A stretch of DNA of 64,000 nucleotides from Schwartzia succinivorans DSM 10502 (GTDB lineage Bacteria; Bacillota; Negativicutes; Selenomonadales; Selenomonadaceae): the NCBI RefSeq assembly GCF_900129225.1, contig NZ_FQUG01000002.1, positions 582,601-646,600 on the forward strand, in the 5' to 3' direction. Below, piece by piece: positions 17,154-26,196 of this stretch (the first letter of the stretch is position 1; every line of letters begins with the position of its first letter). The notes under the pieces were generated by a model. The model saw nothing but the letters and a program-made list of their open reading frames with translations. It ran no database searches and had not been told where the DNA came from. Both the position numbers and the translations under genes were made by a program.

Positions 17154-17182
17154 ATTGTAACACAGGTTATACGGATTGACAA
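17154..17182 (-). promoter_or_regulatory. Sigma-70 promoter of the esterase gene
   Basis: On the minus strand TTGTCA, 17-base spacer, TACAAT. It starts just after the stop of the MATE gene and would give a leader of ~185 bases. Confidence 0.7.
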
Positions 17183-17190
17183 GGCGGTTT

Positions 17191-18549
17191 TTATTTTCCG
17201 TACATTACATCCCATTTTTTTTCAACAAAGTAGAACCGCATGCTCAGGAATATACCGCCAAGCAAAAGGCCTGCTATGAGACCAATCCAATAGCCGTAGG
17301 GGCCAAAATCAAATTTTTCAGCCAGCAGCCATCCGATTGGAAGACCAGCTGCCCAGTTTGATATTACAGACAAAAGAAATGCCGCGCGGACATCCTTTGC
17401 TCCACGAAGTATTCCCTGAAGCGGAGCGTTCAGAGCATCAGCCAGCTGCATTCCCACGGTGTACGCAAGGAATACGAGAAGAAGCTCGTGAACCGCGGGG
17501 TCCTCGGTATATATTGCGGATATAATGCTGCGCATAGGTATAAGGAGCGCTGCGACAATACCGACGACAATGAGAGAAAGGATACGTCCGAGACGGGCAT
17601 ATTTTCTCGCGTCAACAGGCCGCTTTGAACCAAGCTCATAGCCAACGAGAATCGTAAGCGCCATGCTTATGGACAGCGGAATCATATATACCTGTGTAGT
17701 GAAATTCAGAGCCGCCTGATGCGCAGCGAGAACGGCTGTGCCATAGCCTGCCATGAAAAGCCCGACAGCACTGAAAATGGACACTTCACAGAAAATGGCT
17801 CCGCCTATAGGCAGGCCAAGTGCAAGCTGACGTCGGCACGCGCCCCAGAGAGGCGGCATGAAACGGCGGAAGATGTGATAATTGCGAAACGGCGTGACGT
17901 AAAGCGTGATTAAAACATTCAGGAGAAGATTGATGCCGTAGGCAACCGCTGTGCCTATACCTGAGCCTACGCCACCGAGGGCGGGGAAACCGCCCCAGCC
18001 GTATACAAGAAAGAAATTTGCGACTATGTTTATCGGTACAGTAATAAGCGTGACAAGCATAGTAAGACGCGTAAAGCCATGTGCATCAAGAAGATTTCTG
18101 AGAACAGCGCTCAAGAAAATCAGCGGCATGCCACAGGAAATTGCGAGAATCCAATGTATAGCGACATATTCTACACGAGGTTCGAGCTGCAGACTGTGGA
18201 TGATAACAGGAACGAAAATCCATCCAAGTAGGAGCACGACGGCGGCAATAAAAAGCGCCTGCCAAAAGCCCTGACGCACAGCAAAAACAATCGACCACCG
18301 TTTCCCTGCACCGTAAGCGTGAACAATGGTCGGTGTGAGCCCTGACAAAACGGATATACATGTGGTGAATACCGGAAAATATAAATTCGCGCCTACGGCA
18401 ACACCTGCAAGGTCTTCACTGGAAAAGTGCCCCGCCATGACCGTATCACAGAAGCCCGTCGCAACGAGGGCAAGCTGCGTCACAAAAATTGGCACGAGAA
18501 CTATAAAAAATTCCCGTGCCTTACCCATCCAAGTATTTGTGTGTTTCAT
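17191..18549 (-). CDS. MATE-family multidrug/cation exporter
   Basis: 452 aa with twelve hydrophobic segments, the standard MATE length. It starts with FIVLVPIFVTQLALVATGFCDTVMAG, the NorM-type first helix, and shows the internal repeat of two six-helix halves. MATE proteins expel cationic drugs or metabolites across the inner membrane using Na+ or H+. It lies seven bases after the secreted protein gene at 18557-19120 and is probably cotranscribed with it. The substrate is not predictable. Confidence 0.88.
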   Translation of the reverse strand: MKHTNTWMGKAREFFIVLVPIFVTQLALVATGFCDTVMAGHFSSEDLAGVAVGANLYFPVFTTCISVLSGLTPTIVHAYGAGKRWSIVFAVRQGFWQALFIAAVVLLLGWIFVPVIIHSLQLEPRVEYVAIHWILAISCGMPLIFLSAVLRNLLDAHGFTRLTMLVTLITVPINIVANFFLVYGWGGFPALGGVGSGIGTAVAYGINLLLNVLITLYVTPFRNYHIFRRFMPPLWGACRRQLALGLPIGGAIFCEVSIFSAVGLFMAGYGTAVLAAHQAALNFTTQVYMIPLSISMALTILVGYELGSKRPVDARKYARLGRILSLIVVGIVAALLIPMRSIISAIYTEDPAVHELLLVFLAYTVGMQLADALNAPLQGILRGAKDVRAAFLLSVISNWAAGLPIGWLLAEKFDFGPYGYWIGLIAGLLLGGIFLSMRFYFVEKKWDVMYGK

Positions 18550-18556
18550 TAACGTA

Positions 18557-19120
18557 TTACCAGATTACCGGATTCATCTGCTCGTACGTTTTCTTTGCCA
18601 TAGTGAATGCGGTCTCTACAGGTGAGCCTTTTTCAATAGGCTTGAACTCGGCTTTTTCAATCGGAGTATCCGTCTCGCCGAGAAGCACAGCGCCGAAGCT
18701 GATGTCCTTTGTATGTATGATGGAATAGGTACGTTCCTTTGTATTGAATACGTAGAGTACCTCGGAATGTGAATAACGGTCATGGTCGAGCTTAACTGCG
18801 TATTGCTGATTTTTCTGTTCAAGTAAAACGCCGTTCTTCAAAAATACCTTCAGATTGACTTTTATCAGATTCTTGTGTCCTTCAACAGCGTCAATGGAAA
18901 GCTCCTCGTACTCGTAGTCGGCTTCCTTTGTCTTTACAAGCTCCGTCCAGCGGTTGACCTCGAGCTGCTCCGGCGATACGTCTTTCGTCGGGTACATGCT
19001 GATGTTCCAGTCGCTGAGATTGGTTACGCCTTCCGTAACAGATGAATCGCCTTTTGCAGACACAGGAACTGCAAGTGAAACAACTGCGGCGCCTACACAT
19101 AAAATCGCTTTAAGTTTCAT
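18557..19120 (-). CDS. Secreted protein of unknown function
   Basis: 187 aa. A signal peptide (KLKAILCVGAAVVSLAVPVSA) is followed by a mixed alpha/beta body with no cysteine and no motif I recognise. The start is the ATG after GGAGGG; longer upstream frames have no site. It shows weak general likeness in size and layout to the secreted protein at 23283, but no clear sequence match. It precedes the MATE exporter closely, so the two may share a role in envelope stress or export; this is inference. Confidence 0.65.
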   Translation of the reverse strand: MKLKAILCVGAAVVSLAVPVSAKGDSSVTEGVTNLSDWNISMYPTKDVSPEQLEVNRWTELVKTKEADYEYEELSIDAVEGHKNLIKVNLKVFLKNGVLLEQKNQQYAVKLDHDRYSHSEVLYVFNTKERTYSIIHTKDISFGAVLLGETDTPIEKAEFKPIEKGSPVETAFTMAKKTYEQMNPVIW

Positions 19121-19300
19121 ATAACATACCCTCCTTAAAGGTTTGTTTACATACCCTTTGAACTTAATTATAACACGAATTGTGAAAGAAACGAAATTGA
19201 GTCCTTTGAGAATATTTATCAAAAACTCTCTTGCGCTCTTTCGAGAGGTAATAACAATATGTTATAATGTTTTGGATTGAATAATAAGGAGATGTATTTA

Positions 19301-22219
19301 GTGAAGTTAAATGAAGTTATATACGGGTTCCGTTTGCTGAAAGAAACGGAAGTTCCGGAGATTTCATCAAAAGGATATGAGTTTTTGCATGAAAAGAGCG
19401 GTGCGCGTCTTTTCTTTGTGGAGAATGATGATGATAATAAGGTGTTTTCTATTTCCTTCAGGACACCGCCTAAGGATGATACAGGAGTGCCGCATATTGT
19501 GGAGCACTCCACGCTCTGCGGTTCGCGAAAATATCCGTTGAAGGAACCGTTTGTTGAACTTGTAAAAGGTTCGCTTAACACGTTTCTTAACGCCATGACA
19601 TACCCGGATAAGACAATGTATCCTGTTGCAAGCCGTAACGACAAGGACTTCCAGAATCTCATGGATGTGTATCTTGATGCGGTATTTTATCCTGCTATGT
19701 ACGAGAAAAAGGAAGTCCTCATGCAGGAGGGCTGGCATTATGAAATCGAAAGCCCGGAGGAACCGCTGCGCTACAGCGGCGTTGTGTTTAATGAGATGAA
19801 GGGGGCGACTTCCTCACCTGAGGATCTTCTTGACACGGAAATTTTCAAGGGACTCATGCCGGATACGCCGTATGCCTTTGAGTCCGGCGGTAATCCGGAA
19901 AAAATTCCTGACCTCACTCAGGAAAAGTTTATTGCCTTCCATAAGAAATACTATCATCCGTCCAACAGCTATATTTTCTTCTACGGTGATTTGGATATAG
20001 AAGAAAAGCTTAAATATCTTGATGAGGAGTATCTTTCCCATTTCAGCCGCATTGACGTGGATTCTGAGATTCCGAAGCAGAAGCCCTTTGACGGAGTTAA
20101 ACGTGTCGTAAAGGAATATCCTGTCGGCGCGGAAGAGGATACAAAGGAAAAAACATTCCTTACATGGAATGCCGTTATCTGTGACGCTGAGGATTATCTG
20201 ACAAAATCCGGTCTCTCCGTTCTGACACATGCGCTTTTTGAGACGGATGCAGCTCCATTGCGGCAGGCTTTCATTGCTGCCGGAATCGGAAAGGATGTCG
20301 CGGCATCCTTCGAAACACAGCTTAGGCAGTCAATTCTTACCGTTGAAATAACCAATGCGGAGGAAAAGGACACAGAGCGTTTCTATGAAATTCTGCAGAC
20401 GAAGCTCAAAGAGCTTGCAGATAATGGAATCGACCGTACACTTCTTGAAGCATCTCTGAACTATATCGAGTTCAAGGTTCGTGAGGAGGATTCGGGACGT
20501 ATTCCGAAAGGTCTTGTCTATAATATTGCAGTAATGGGGCAGTGGCTTTATGGAGCAGATCCTGCAAGAGCATTGTTCTACGAGGAATCTCTGAAAAAGA
20601 TGCGGGAAGGTCTGGAAAACGGTTTCTTCGAGGATTTAATCCGCCGGTGCCTTATTGACAATCCGCATCAGCTGCTTGTGACACTCAGACCGAGCACGAC
20701 TATGGCAAAGGAGCGTGAGGAGCATACGGCACAGCTTCTCGCGGCTCGTAAGGCTGCCATGACGAAGGAAGAAATTCAGGACATTATAGATACAACGGCA
20801 CATCTCAAGGAATTCCAGCAGACTCCCGATACTGCCGAGCAGCTTGCCATGATTCCGCTTCTGAAGCTTTCTGATATACGTAAGAACGCTGAGGAGCTGC
20901 CGCTTGAGGAAAAGGATGTCTGCGGTGTCAAGGTGCTTTATTCTGATGTGGATACACACGGGATTGCATACCTCGGACTGTACACCAACATTGATGCGAT
21001 TTCAGAGGAGCTGCAGCCGTATGCATATTTCCTCGTGTCTGTACTTGGCGGTGTAGATACAAAAGAGCATAATTATACAGAACTCACGAATCTTGAAAAC
21101 CTCTCCTCGGGTGGTATTGCCTATAATCTTACCTCGTTCAGCACGAAAAGGAACGAGAAAGGCTGGGATGCAAAGGGAACAGTCAAGATGCGCGCTCTCG
21201 TGCGGAAGCTTCCGGAGGCGGCAAAGCTTCTGAAGGAGATTCTTACGGGATCTGTATTTACGGATAAGACAAGACTCAAGGAGCTTGTTGCTCAAAGTCT
21301 CGCTTCTGCTGAACGAGGTATTCTCAATACACCGAATCAGCTTATGGCACAGGAGCTTGCATCGCATATCACGAAAGCCGGAGCCTTTGATGAGAAGGGC
21401 GGCCTTCCGTACTATTGGTTCCTCAAAGACCTCAGTGAGCATTTCGATGAACGCTTTGACGAGCTTTCAAAGAAACTTACAGAGCTTCTGCCGATGTTCT
21501 GCAGCCGCCGCGGTCTTACGGTATCGCTGACGGTTTCCGGTAAAGATTACGATTCGGCGGTTACAGCGCTGAAGCCTTTGCTTGAAGGCCTTCCGGCTAA
21601 AGAATTTCCTAAGGCACGGCGTGAGGTAATTCCTGAAAAGGCAAACGAAGGCTTTATGACATCAAGCCGCGTGCAGTACGTCGGAAAGGGCGGCGACTAC
21701 AGCAAACACGGATATGAATTTACAGGCTCCATGCGTGTACTGGAATCCATCATGCGGTACGGTTATCTTTGGACGAAGCTTCGTGTGCAGGGCGGTGCTT
21801 ATGGCGCATCTGCTGTATTCTATCGCGACGGACTCATGATGTTCACATCCTACCGTGACCCAAATCTTACGGAAACACTTGATGTTTATGATACAATCGC
21901 AGACTATATCAGGAGCTTCACTGCCTCCGACCGTGAGATGACGAAGTACATCATCGGAACAATAAGTACAGTTGACATGCCGATGACACCGCGAATGAAG
22001 GGTGATACTGCTGCGCAGCTTTGGCTTCGCGGCGTAACATATGATGACCGTCAGAAGGCACGTGATGAAATCCTCTCGACAGGCATCATTGATATTCAGA
22101 AGCTGGCAGGACTTGTGGAGGCCTGCATGAAGGACAATAACTACTGCGTATTTGGAAACGAGGAGAAGCTCACGGAGCACAAGGACTGCTTCACGAAGCT
22201 CGTCCGTGTAATGGAATAA
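19301..22219 (+). CDS. M16C-family zinc metallopeptidase (presequence-protease-like)
   Basis: 972 aa, the usual size of the PreP/CYM1-like M16C group. The inverted zinc motif HIVEH lies near residue 65 (TGVPHIVEHSTLCGS), with the downstream acidic ligand in the GVVFNEMKGA block, and the four M16 repeat domains fill the length. No signal peptide is present, so it is probably cytoplasmic and degrades short peptides. The start is taken as GTG at 19301, seven bases after AAGGAGA; a TTG at 19277 is possible but has no site. A TATAAT lies 37 bases before the start. Confidence 0.88.
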   Translation: MKLNEVIYGFRLLKETEVPEISSKGYEFLHEKSGARLFFVENDDDNKVFSISFRTPPKDDTGVPHIVEHSTLCGSRKYPLKEPFVELVKGSLNTFLNAMTYPDKTMYPVASRNDKDFQNLMDVYLDAVFYPAMYEKKEVLMQEGWHYEIESPEEPLRYSGVVFNEMKGATSSPEDLLDTEIFKGLMPDTPYAFESGGNPEKIPDLTQEKFIAFHKKYYHPSNSYIFFYGDLDIEEKLKYLDEEYLSHFSRIDVDSEIPKQKPFDGVKRVVKEYPVGAEEDTKEKTFLTWNAVICDAEDYLTKSGLSVLTHALFETDAAPLRQAFIAAGIGKDVAASFETQLRQSILTVEITNAEEKDTERFYEILQTKLKELADNGIDRTLLEASLNYIEFKVREEDSGRIPKGLVYNIAVMGQWLYGADPARALFYEESLKKMREGLENGFFEDLIRRCLIDNPHQLLVTLRPSTTMAKEREEHTAQLLAARKAAMTKEEIQDIIDTTAHLKEFQQTPDTAEQLAMIPLLKLSDIRKNAEELPLEEKDVCGVKVLYSDVDTHGIAYLGLYTNIDAISEELQPYAYFLVSVLGGVDTKEHNYTELTNLENLSSGGIAYNLTSFSTKRNEKGWDAKGTVKMRALVRKLPEAAKLLKEILTGSVFTDKTRLKELVAQSLASAERGILNTPNQLMAQELASHITKAGAFDEKGGLPYYWFLKDLSEHFDERFDELSKKLTELLPMFCSRRGLTVSLTVSGKDYDSAVTALKPLLEGLPAKEFPKARREVIPEKANEGFMTSSRVQYVGKGGDYSKHGYEFTGSMRVLESIMRYGYLWTKLRVQGGAYGASAVFYRDGLMMFTSYRDPNLTETLDVYDTIADYIRSFTASDREMTKYIIGTISTVDMPMTPRMKGDTAAQLWLRGVTYDDRQKARDEILSTGIIDIQKLAGLVEACMKDNNYCVFGNEEKLTEHKDCFTKLVRVME

Positions 22220-22242
22220 AACAAGGCTTTTTGTACATTCAA

Positions 22243-22279
22243 GACTCTTGCCGCTTTAATGGGCGGCAGGAGTTTTTTT
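22243..22279 (+). terminator. Terminator after the M16C peptidase
   Basis: Stem actcttgccgc/gcggcaggagt followed by seven T. Confidence 0.85.
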
Positions 22280-22291
22280 CTTTGGCAAAAC

Positions 22292-22321
22292 TTGAACAAT
22301 GGCGTTATATAGCGTTATAAT
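22292..22321 (+). promoter_or_regulatory. Sigma-70 promoter of dapA
   Basis: TTGAAC, 18-base spacer, TATAAT, 47 bases before the ATG. The spacer holds the short repeat gcgttata twice. Confidence 0.65.
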
Positions 22322-22368
22322 ACAAAAGATAGGTTGAAAGGAACTCTATAGAAAAAGGGGAATTTTCC

Positions 22369-23256
22369 ATGAAGAAGGTCATTTTTACGGGTGCCGGTGT
22401 TGCCATCGTCACGCCGTTTACCGAGACAGGAATCAACTTTGAGGAGCTGGGCCGTCTCATTGATATGCAGATTGAAGGCGGTACTGATGCCATCATCATC
22501 GCCGGCACCACAGGTGAAGCTGCGACGATGAGCGATGAGGAGCACAAGGAAGCGATAAAATATGCTGTTGAGCATACGAAAAAGCGCGTTCCTGTTATCG
22601 CAGGAACAGGCTCGAATGACACGGCATATGCAATCCAGCTTTCTCAGTACGCGGAAAAGGTCGGCGCTGACGGACTTCTTCTTGTAACGCCGTATTATAA
22701 CAAATGCTCGACAAAGGGTCTTATCAGACATTTTCAGGCAATCGCAGACAGTGTCAGTATTCCGTGTATTCTTTATGATGTTCCGTCCCGTACGGGCGTG
22801 TCCATCAAGCTCGAAGCATACAAGGAGCTTTCGAAGCATCCGAATATCGTTGCCGTGAAGGAGGCCAACGGAGACCTTTCATCCATCCTGCGGCTGAGAG
22901 CTGCGTGTGGAGATAAGCTTGCCGTCTACTCCGGTAATGATGACCAGATTGTGCCTATTCTTTCCCTTGGAGGAAAGGGCGTTATTTCGGTTCTCTCTAA
23001 TGTAGCCCCGAAGGATACCCATGATATCTGCCGTCTCTACTTCGAAGGAAAGGTAAAAGAGTCCGCAGAGCTTCAGATTAAATATACGGACCTTATAGAT
23101 GCTCTTTTCTGTGAAACGAACCCAATCCCTGTGAAGACTGCAATGCGTCTTATGGGATATGCTGCAGGGCCGCTGCGTATGCCGCTCTGTGACATGGAGC
23201 CAAAGAACGAGGAAAAGCTGAAAGCAGCTTTGAAGGCACACGGGCTTCTCGCCTGA
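22369..23256 (+). CDS. dapA: 4-hydroxy-tetrahydrodipicolinate synthase
   Basis: 295 aa TIM-barrel lyase that condenses pyruvate with aspartate semialdehyde, the first committed step to lysine and diaminopimelate for peptidoglycan. The GTTGEAATM substrate loop (~residue 45), YDVPSRTG with the active-site Tyr (~135) and VAVKEANGD with the Schiff-base Lys (~163) are all present. The gene is apart from other lysine genes. The 26-bp gap to the secreted protein that follows suggests a two-gene transcript. Confidence 0.95.
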   Translation: MKKVIFTGAGVAIVTPFTETGINFEELGRLIDMQIEGGTDAIIIAGTTGEAATMSDEEHKEAIKYAVEHTKKRVPVIAGTGSNDTAYAIQLSQYAEKVGADGLLLVTPYYNKCSTKGLIRHFQAIADSVSIPCILYDVPSRTGVSIKLEAYKELSKHPNIVAVKEANGDLSSILRLRAACGDKLAVYSGNDDQIVPILSLGGKGVISVLSNVAPKDTHDICRLYFEGKVKESAELQIKYTDLIDALFCETNPIPVKTAMRLMGYAAGPLRMPLCDMEPKNEEKLKAALKAHGLLA

Positions 23257-23282
23257 GTGATATATGCAGGAGGTATTAAATA

Positions 23283-23903
23283 ATGAAGAGAATTTTTCAG
23301 CTGTTTGTTTTTACTATGATGTTTGCTTTGAGTGTGCCGATGGCGTTTGCCTATACGGAAAAGTCTGAGGTGCAGGAGGGTGCTGATATCACCACGGTCA
23401 AGGCGTTTGCTTTGGCTGCGCCTGAATACACTCCGCTGGACGGTGCTCCTTCATATCAGGACCTTATCCGTATTCAGAACACTACCGAAGGCGTCACGAA
23501 GCGCAAGATTGTCACTTACGACTACATTTCAGAGGAACTCTTCCATCAGATGGGAGAGGATATCCGTCAGATTGACCGCCGTCTTTCAAAGCAGATTTTC
23601 CGCAAAAAGGTAGAGAATTTCGCGGATGCTTATGTCGTATTGACTGTTGTCAACGGGAGAAGGAAGTTCGGAACGGCATTCTATTTTGATGTATTCAAAT
23701 CCGGCACAAACGAACTTCTTTACGCTTACATGATTATGGCCGACAAGAATGATCCGGATGATGAAAAGAACTATAAAATGATGACAGACAAGTTCTACAA
23801 GAACTTTGAGTGGGCTGCTGAAAAACAGCAAAAAGAAAAGGGAAAAGCTCTCCGTGAGGCACAGCGCAAAGCTGAACGCGAGGCTGAAAAAGCAAAGAAA
23901 TAA
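23283..23903 (+). CDS. Secreted protein of unknown function with a charged C-terminal tail
   Basis: 206 aa. A signal peptide (FVFTMMFALSVPMAFAYT) leads a ~150-residue globular region, and the last ~35 residues form a highly charged helix (EKGKALREAQRKAEREAEKA). The globular part has no motif I can place; the layout recalls periplasmic DUF4136-like proteins but this is only a loose likeness. It is read directly after dapA. The basic/acidic tail could form a coiled coil. Confidence 0.65.
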   Translation: MKRIFQLFVFTMMFALSVPMAFAYTEKSEVQEGADITTVKAFALAAPEYTPLDGAPSYQDLIRIQNTTEGVTKRKIVTYDYISEELFHQMGEDIRQIDRRLSKQIFRKKVENFADAYVVLTVVNGRRKFGTAFYFDVFKSGTNELLYAYMIMADKNDPDDEKNYKMMTDKFYKNFEWAAEKQQKEKGKALREAQRKAEREAEKAKK

Positions 23904-23910
23904 TATGATG

Positions 23911-23941
23911 AAGGGTGTCGCATATAGCGGCACCCTTTTTG
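23911..23941 (+). terminator. Terminator after the dapA gene pair
   Basis: Stem agggtg-cg/cg-caccct with a T-run, shortly after the stop. Confidence 0.8.
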
Positions 23942-24067
23942 TATACTTGCGCTTGAATGTACAGAAGTCTATTGCAATTAACAGATTAACACATTATTAT
24001 AGAAGCTATAAGAAATTTGCTATATTATGTTGTTAAATGAATGCCCGGAGAAAGGGACAGATTGCAT

Positions 24068-24128
24068 AAAAAACCACTTCCGCGGCAGCCGGCCGTTGAG
24101 ACGGCGTATACCGTGAAAGTGGTTTTTC
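24068..24128. terminator. Bidirectional terminator
   Basis: Imperfect stem aaaccactt/aagtggttt with an inner gccgttgagacggc hairpin and A-run/T-run on the two sides. It lies between converging genes. Confidence 0.65.
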
Positions 24129-24148
24129 TTTACAACATATTGAGAAGC

Positions 24149-24946
24149 TCAGTGAGCCAGGTACAGAGGCTCAATTTTTGCAGAATTTGCTGTTCTCTCG
24201 TCGATATATCCTGCTCGTACCATCGCATCCAGAACAATGAACTGGCGCTTTTTTGCGAGAATAAAATCTTCATAGGGGGAATAGAGCGAAGGAGCATTCG
24301 GAAGACCTGCCAGCATGGCGGCCTCGGGAAGCGTGAGCTCGGATGGAGCTTTTCCAAAGTAGCCCTTGGAGGCATTATAGATGCCGTAATATCCCGAGCC
24401 AAAATAAATGCTGTTCAGATAGAGGGCAAGAATTTCATTTTTCGAATAACGGAATTCAAAATCAAGAGCCAGTAAAACTTCTTCAATCTTGCGTCCCATT
24501 GTCTGCTCCTGTGATAGGAAAAGATTCTTTACCAGCTGCTGCGTGATGGTGCTCGCGCCTTCCGTAACCTCTCCGTACTGTAGATTTACGAGAGCCGCGC
24601 GGAAAATTCCGTTGATATCGAATCCGGGGTGAGAATAAAATCGCGTATCTTCGACAGCAATTACAGCCTCTGTCAGCCGTGGCGGCATGTCGCTGACTGG
24701 AATGAAATTTTTGGCAGGAACCTTTTCGTTTACGGCATCAGGAAGAAACACAAAACGTTTCAGCCGTGCGGCGAAATTGTTTGGTTGGGTATTTGTTTTC
24801 TCGGGTACTGACTCACGTGTCGGAACAGCGCTCTCTATTACTCTTGAAAAAGCGGAGGGATTCATCGCATCTCTGCCGCCTGCAAGAAAGAAACCGATGA
24901 AAAAGACAATGACAAGGCTCATAAAGAACCGCAGAATTTTTTTCAT
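24149..24946 (-). CDS. Peptidoglycan glycosyltransferase (GT51, monofunctional)
   Basis: 265 aa with one N-terminal membrane anchor (FFMSLVIVFFIGFFLAGG) and a GT51 domain: EDTRFYSHPGFD with the catalytic Glu, GASTITQQLVKNLFL, then RKIEEVLLALDFE and LYLNSIYFG. There is no transpeptidase domain, so it polymerises lipid II into glycan strands and does not cross-link. The start is the ATG ten bases after AAGGAG. A promoter on the minus strand lies at 24987-25016. The family is also called MtgA or PBP1-like transglycosylase. Confidence 0.88.
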   Translation of the reverse strand: MKKILRFFMSLVIVFFIGFFLAGGRDAMNPSAFSRVIESAVPTRESVPEKTNTQPNNFAARLKRFVFLPDAVNEKVPAKNFIPVSDMPPRLTEAVIAVEDTRFYSHPGFDINGIFRAALVNLQYGEVTEGASTITQQLVKNLFLSQEQTMGRKIEEVLLALDFEFRYSKNEILALYLNSIYFGSGYYGIYNASKGYFGKAPSELTLPEAAMLAGLPNAPSLYSPYEDFILAKKRQFIVLDAMVRAGYIDERTANSAKIEPLYLAH

Positions 24947-24986
24947 TGATTGTATTACTCCTTTTTTGTATATAAAGCTGTATATT

Positions 24987-25016
24987 AGTATACAGCCATT
25001 CATTGTATTTTGACAA
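24987..25016 (-). promoter_or_regulatory. Sigma-70 promoter of the glycosyltransferase gene
   Basis: On the minus strand TTGTCA, 18-base spacer, TATACT, 41 bases before the ATG. Confidence 0.65.
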
Positions 25017-25065
25017 AGAGAAAATGGAGATTTCAAGAAAAAACAGAAAAATAACGCTTTTAAGT

Positions 25066-25096
25066 ATTGCATTTTTATGCAATAAGAGTGTATAAT
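25066..25096 (+). promoter_or_regulatory. ARG-box-like operator overlapping the arginine operon promoter
   Basis: The 18-base palindrome ATTGCATTTTTATGCAAT (7-base perfect arms) has the length and AT-rich centre of ArgR/AhrC boxes. It covers the -35 box TTGCAT; an 18-base spacer and TATAAT (25091-25096) follow. Binding here would block the promoter when arginine is plentiful. Regulation is inferred from the site; no argR lies in the window. Confidence 0.7.
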
Positions 25097-25131
25097 TATG
25101 AACATACTTTTGAGAGAGGGAGGAATCCTCA

Positions 25132-26166
25132 ATGAAAGTCAGCATTATAGGAGCGACAGGCTATGCCGGAGCAGAGCTTATGAGACTCCTTTTGAATCAT
25201 CCGGATGCAGAGGTTGTGCATGTGACTTCTGAAAGTCACACAAACGTACCTGTATCTGATGTATATCCGCATCTTAAAGGAATATATGACCAAAAGCTTG
25301 AAAGCCTTTCGGATATTAAGCGAATTGGCGCAGACAGTGATTTTATATTCATTGGGCTTCCGGCAGGACATGCAATGGAAATCGGACGTACGCTTGCGGA
25401 TATGCCGACGCGTATAATTGACCTCGGGGCCGATTACAGATTCCATGATACAGCGGTTTACGAGGAATGGTACAAAGTGCCTCATACACATAAGGATGCT
25501 GAGCGCGTTTATGGTCTTGCGGAGCTTAATCGAAGCAAAATAAAAAATGCGAAGATTATAGGCAACGCGGGCTGTTATACAACAGCAAGCATACTTGCAC
25601 TGGCTCCGCTGGTAAAAGAGCATCTTGTTGATGTACATACGATTGTCATAGATGCAAAATCGGGAGTATCGGGAGCAGGCCGCTCCGCAAAGCTGCCGAA
25701 TCATTTCCCGGAGCTGTATGATAATTTCAAGGCGTACGGTGTTGCGACGCATCGACATACACCGGAAATTGAGCAGGCACTCACCGATATCGGCGGTGAA
25801 AAGGTTTTGCTTAACTTTACTCCTCATCTTGTGCCGATGTCCCGCGGTATTTTAAGCACCTGTTACGCGCAGCTCAGGGAGGGCGTGGATGAAGCAGCCG
25901 TAACGAAGGCATATCATACAATGTATGATGATGAATATTTCATTCGGCTCAGAGGTCTTGGTGCTTATCCTGAAACAAAATATGTTCGAGGCTCGAACTT
26001 CTGCGATATAGGATGGCATATTGATAACAGAACACGACGGGTTATCGTGCTCTCCGCAATAGATAATCTCGTTAAGGGTGCTGCAGGACAGGCGGTTCAG
26101 AACTTTAATATCGCCTGCGGCTTAGACGAAAAGACAGGTCTTGCGCTGGCACCTGTATATCCATGA
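25132..26166 (+). CDS. argC: N-acetyl-gamma-glutamyl-phosphate reductase
   Basis: 344 aa NADPH-dependent enzyme for the third step of arginine synthesis. The nucleotide-binding start SIIGATGYAGAELMRLL, the catalytic Cys in GNAGCYTTA near residue 150 and the late HxP-type block around FTPHLVPMSRG are present. It is the first gene of a seven-gene operon that follows the pathway closely; a GAGGGAGG site precedes it. Confidence 0.95.
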   Translation: MKVSIIGATGYAGAELMRLLLNHPDAEVVHVTSESHTNVPVSDVYPHLKGIYDQKLESLSDIKRIGADSDFIFIGLPAGHAMEIGRTLADMPTRIIDLGADYRFHDTAVYEEWYKVPHTHKDAERVYGLAELNRSKIKNAKIIGNAGCYTTASILALAPLVKEHLVDVHTIVIDAKSGVSGAGRSAKLPNHFPELYDNFKAYGVATHRHTPEIEQALTDIGGEKVLLNFTPHLVPMSRGILSTCYAQLREGVDEAAVTKAYHTMYDDEYFIRLRGLGAYPETKYVRGSNFCDIGWHIDNRTRRVIVLSAIDNLVKGAAGQAVQNFNIACGLDEKTGLALAPVYP

Positions 26167-26196
26167 TTTCAACCAAAGCTATTGGAGGTATATATT

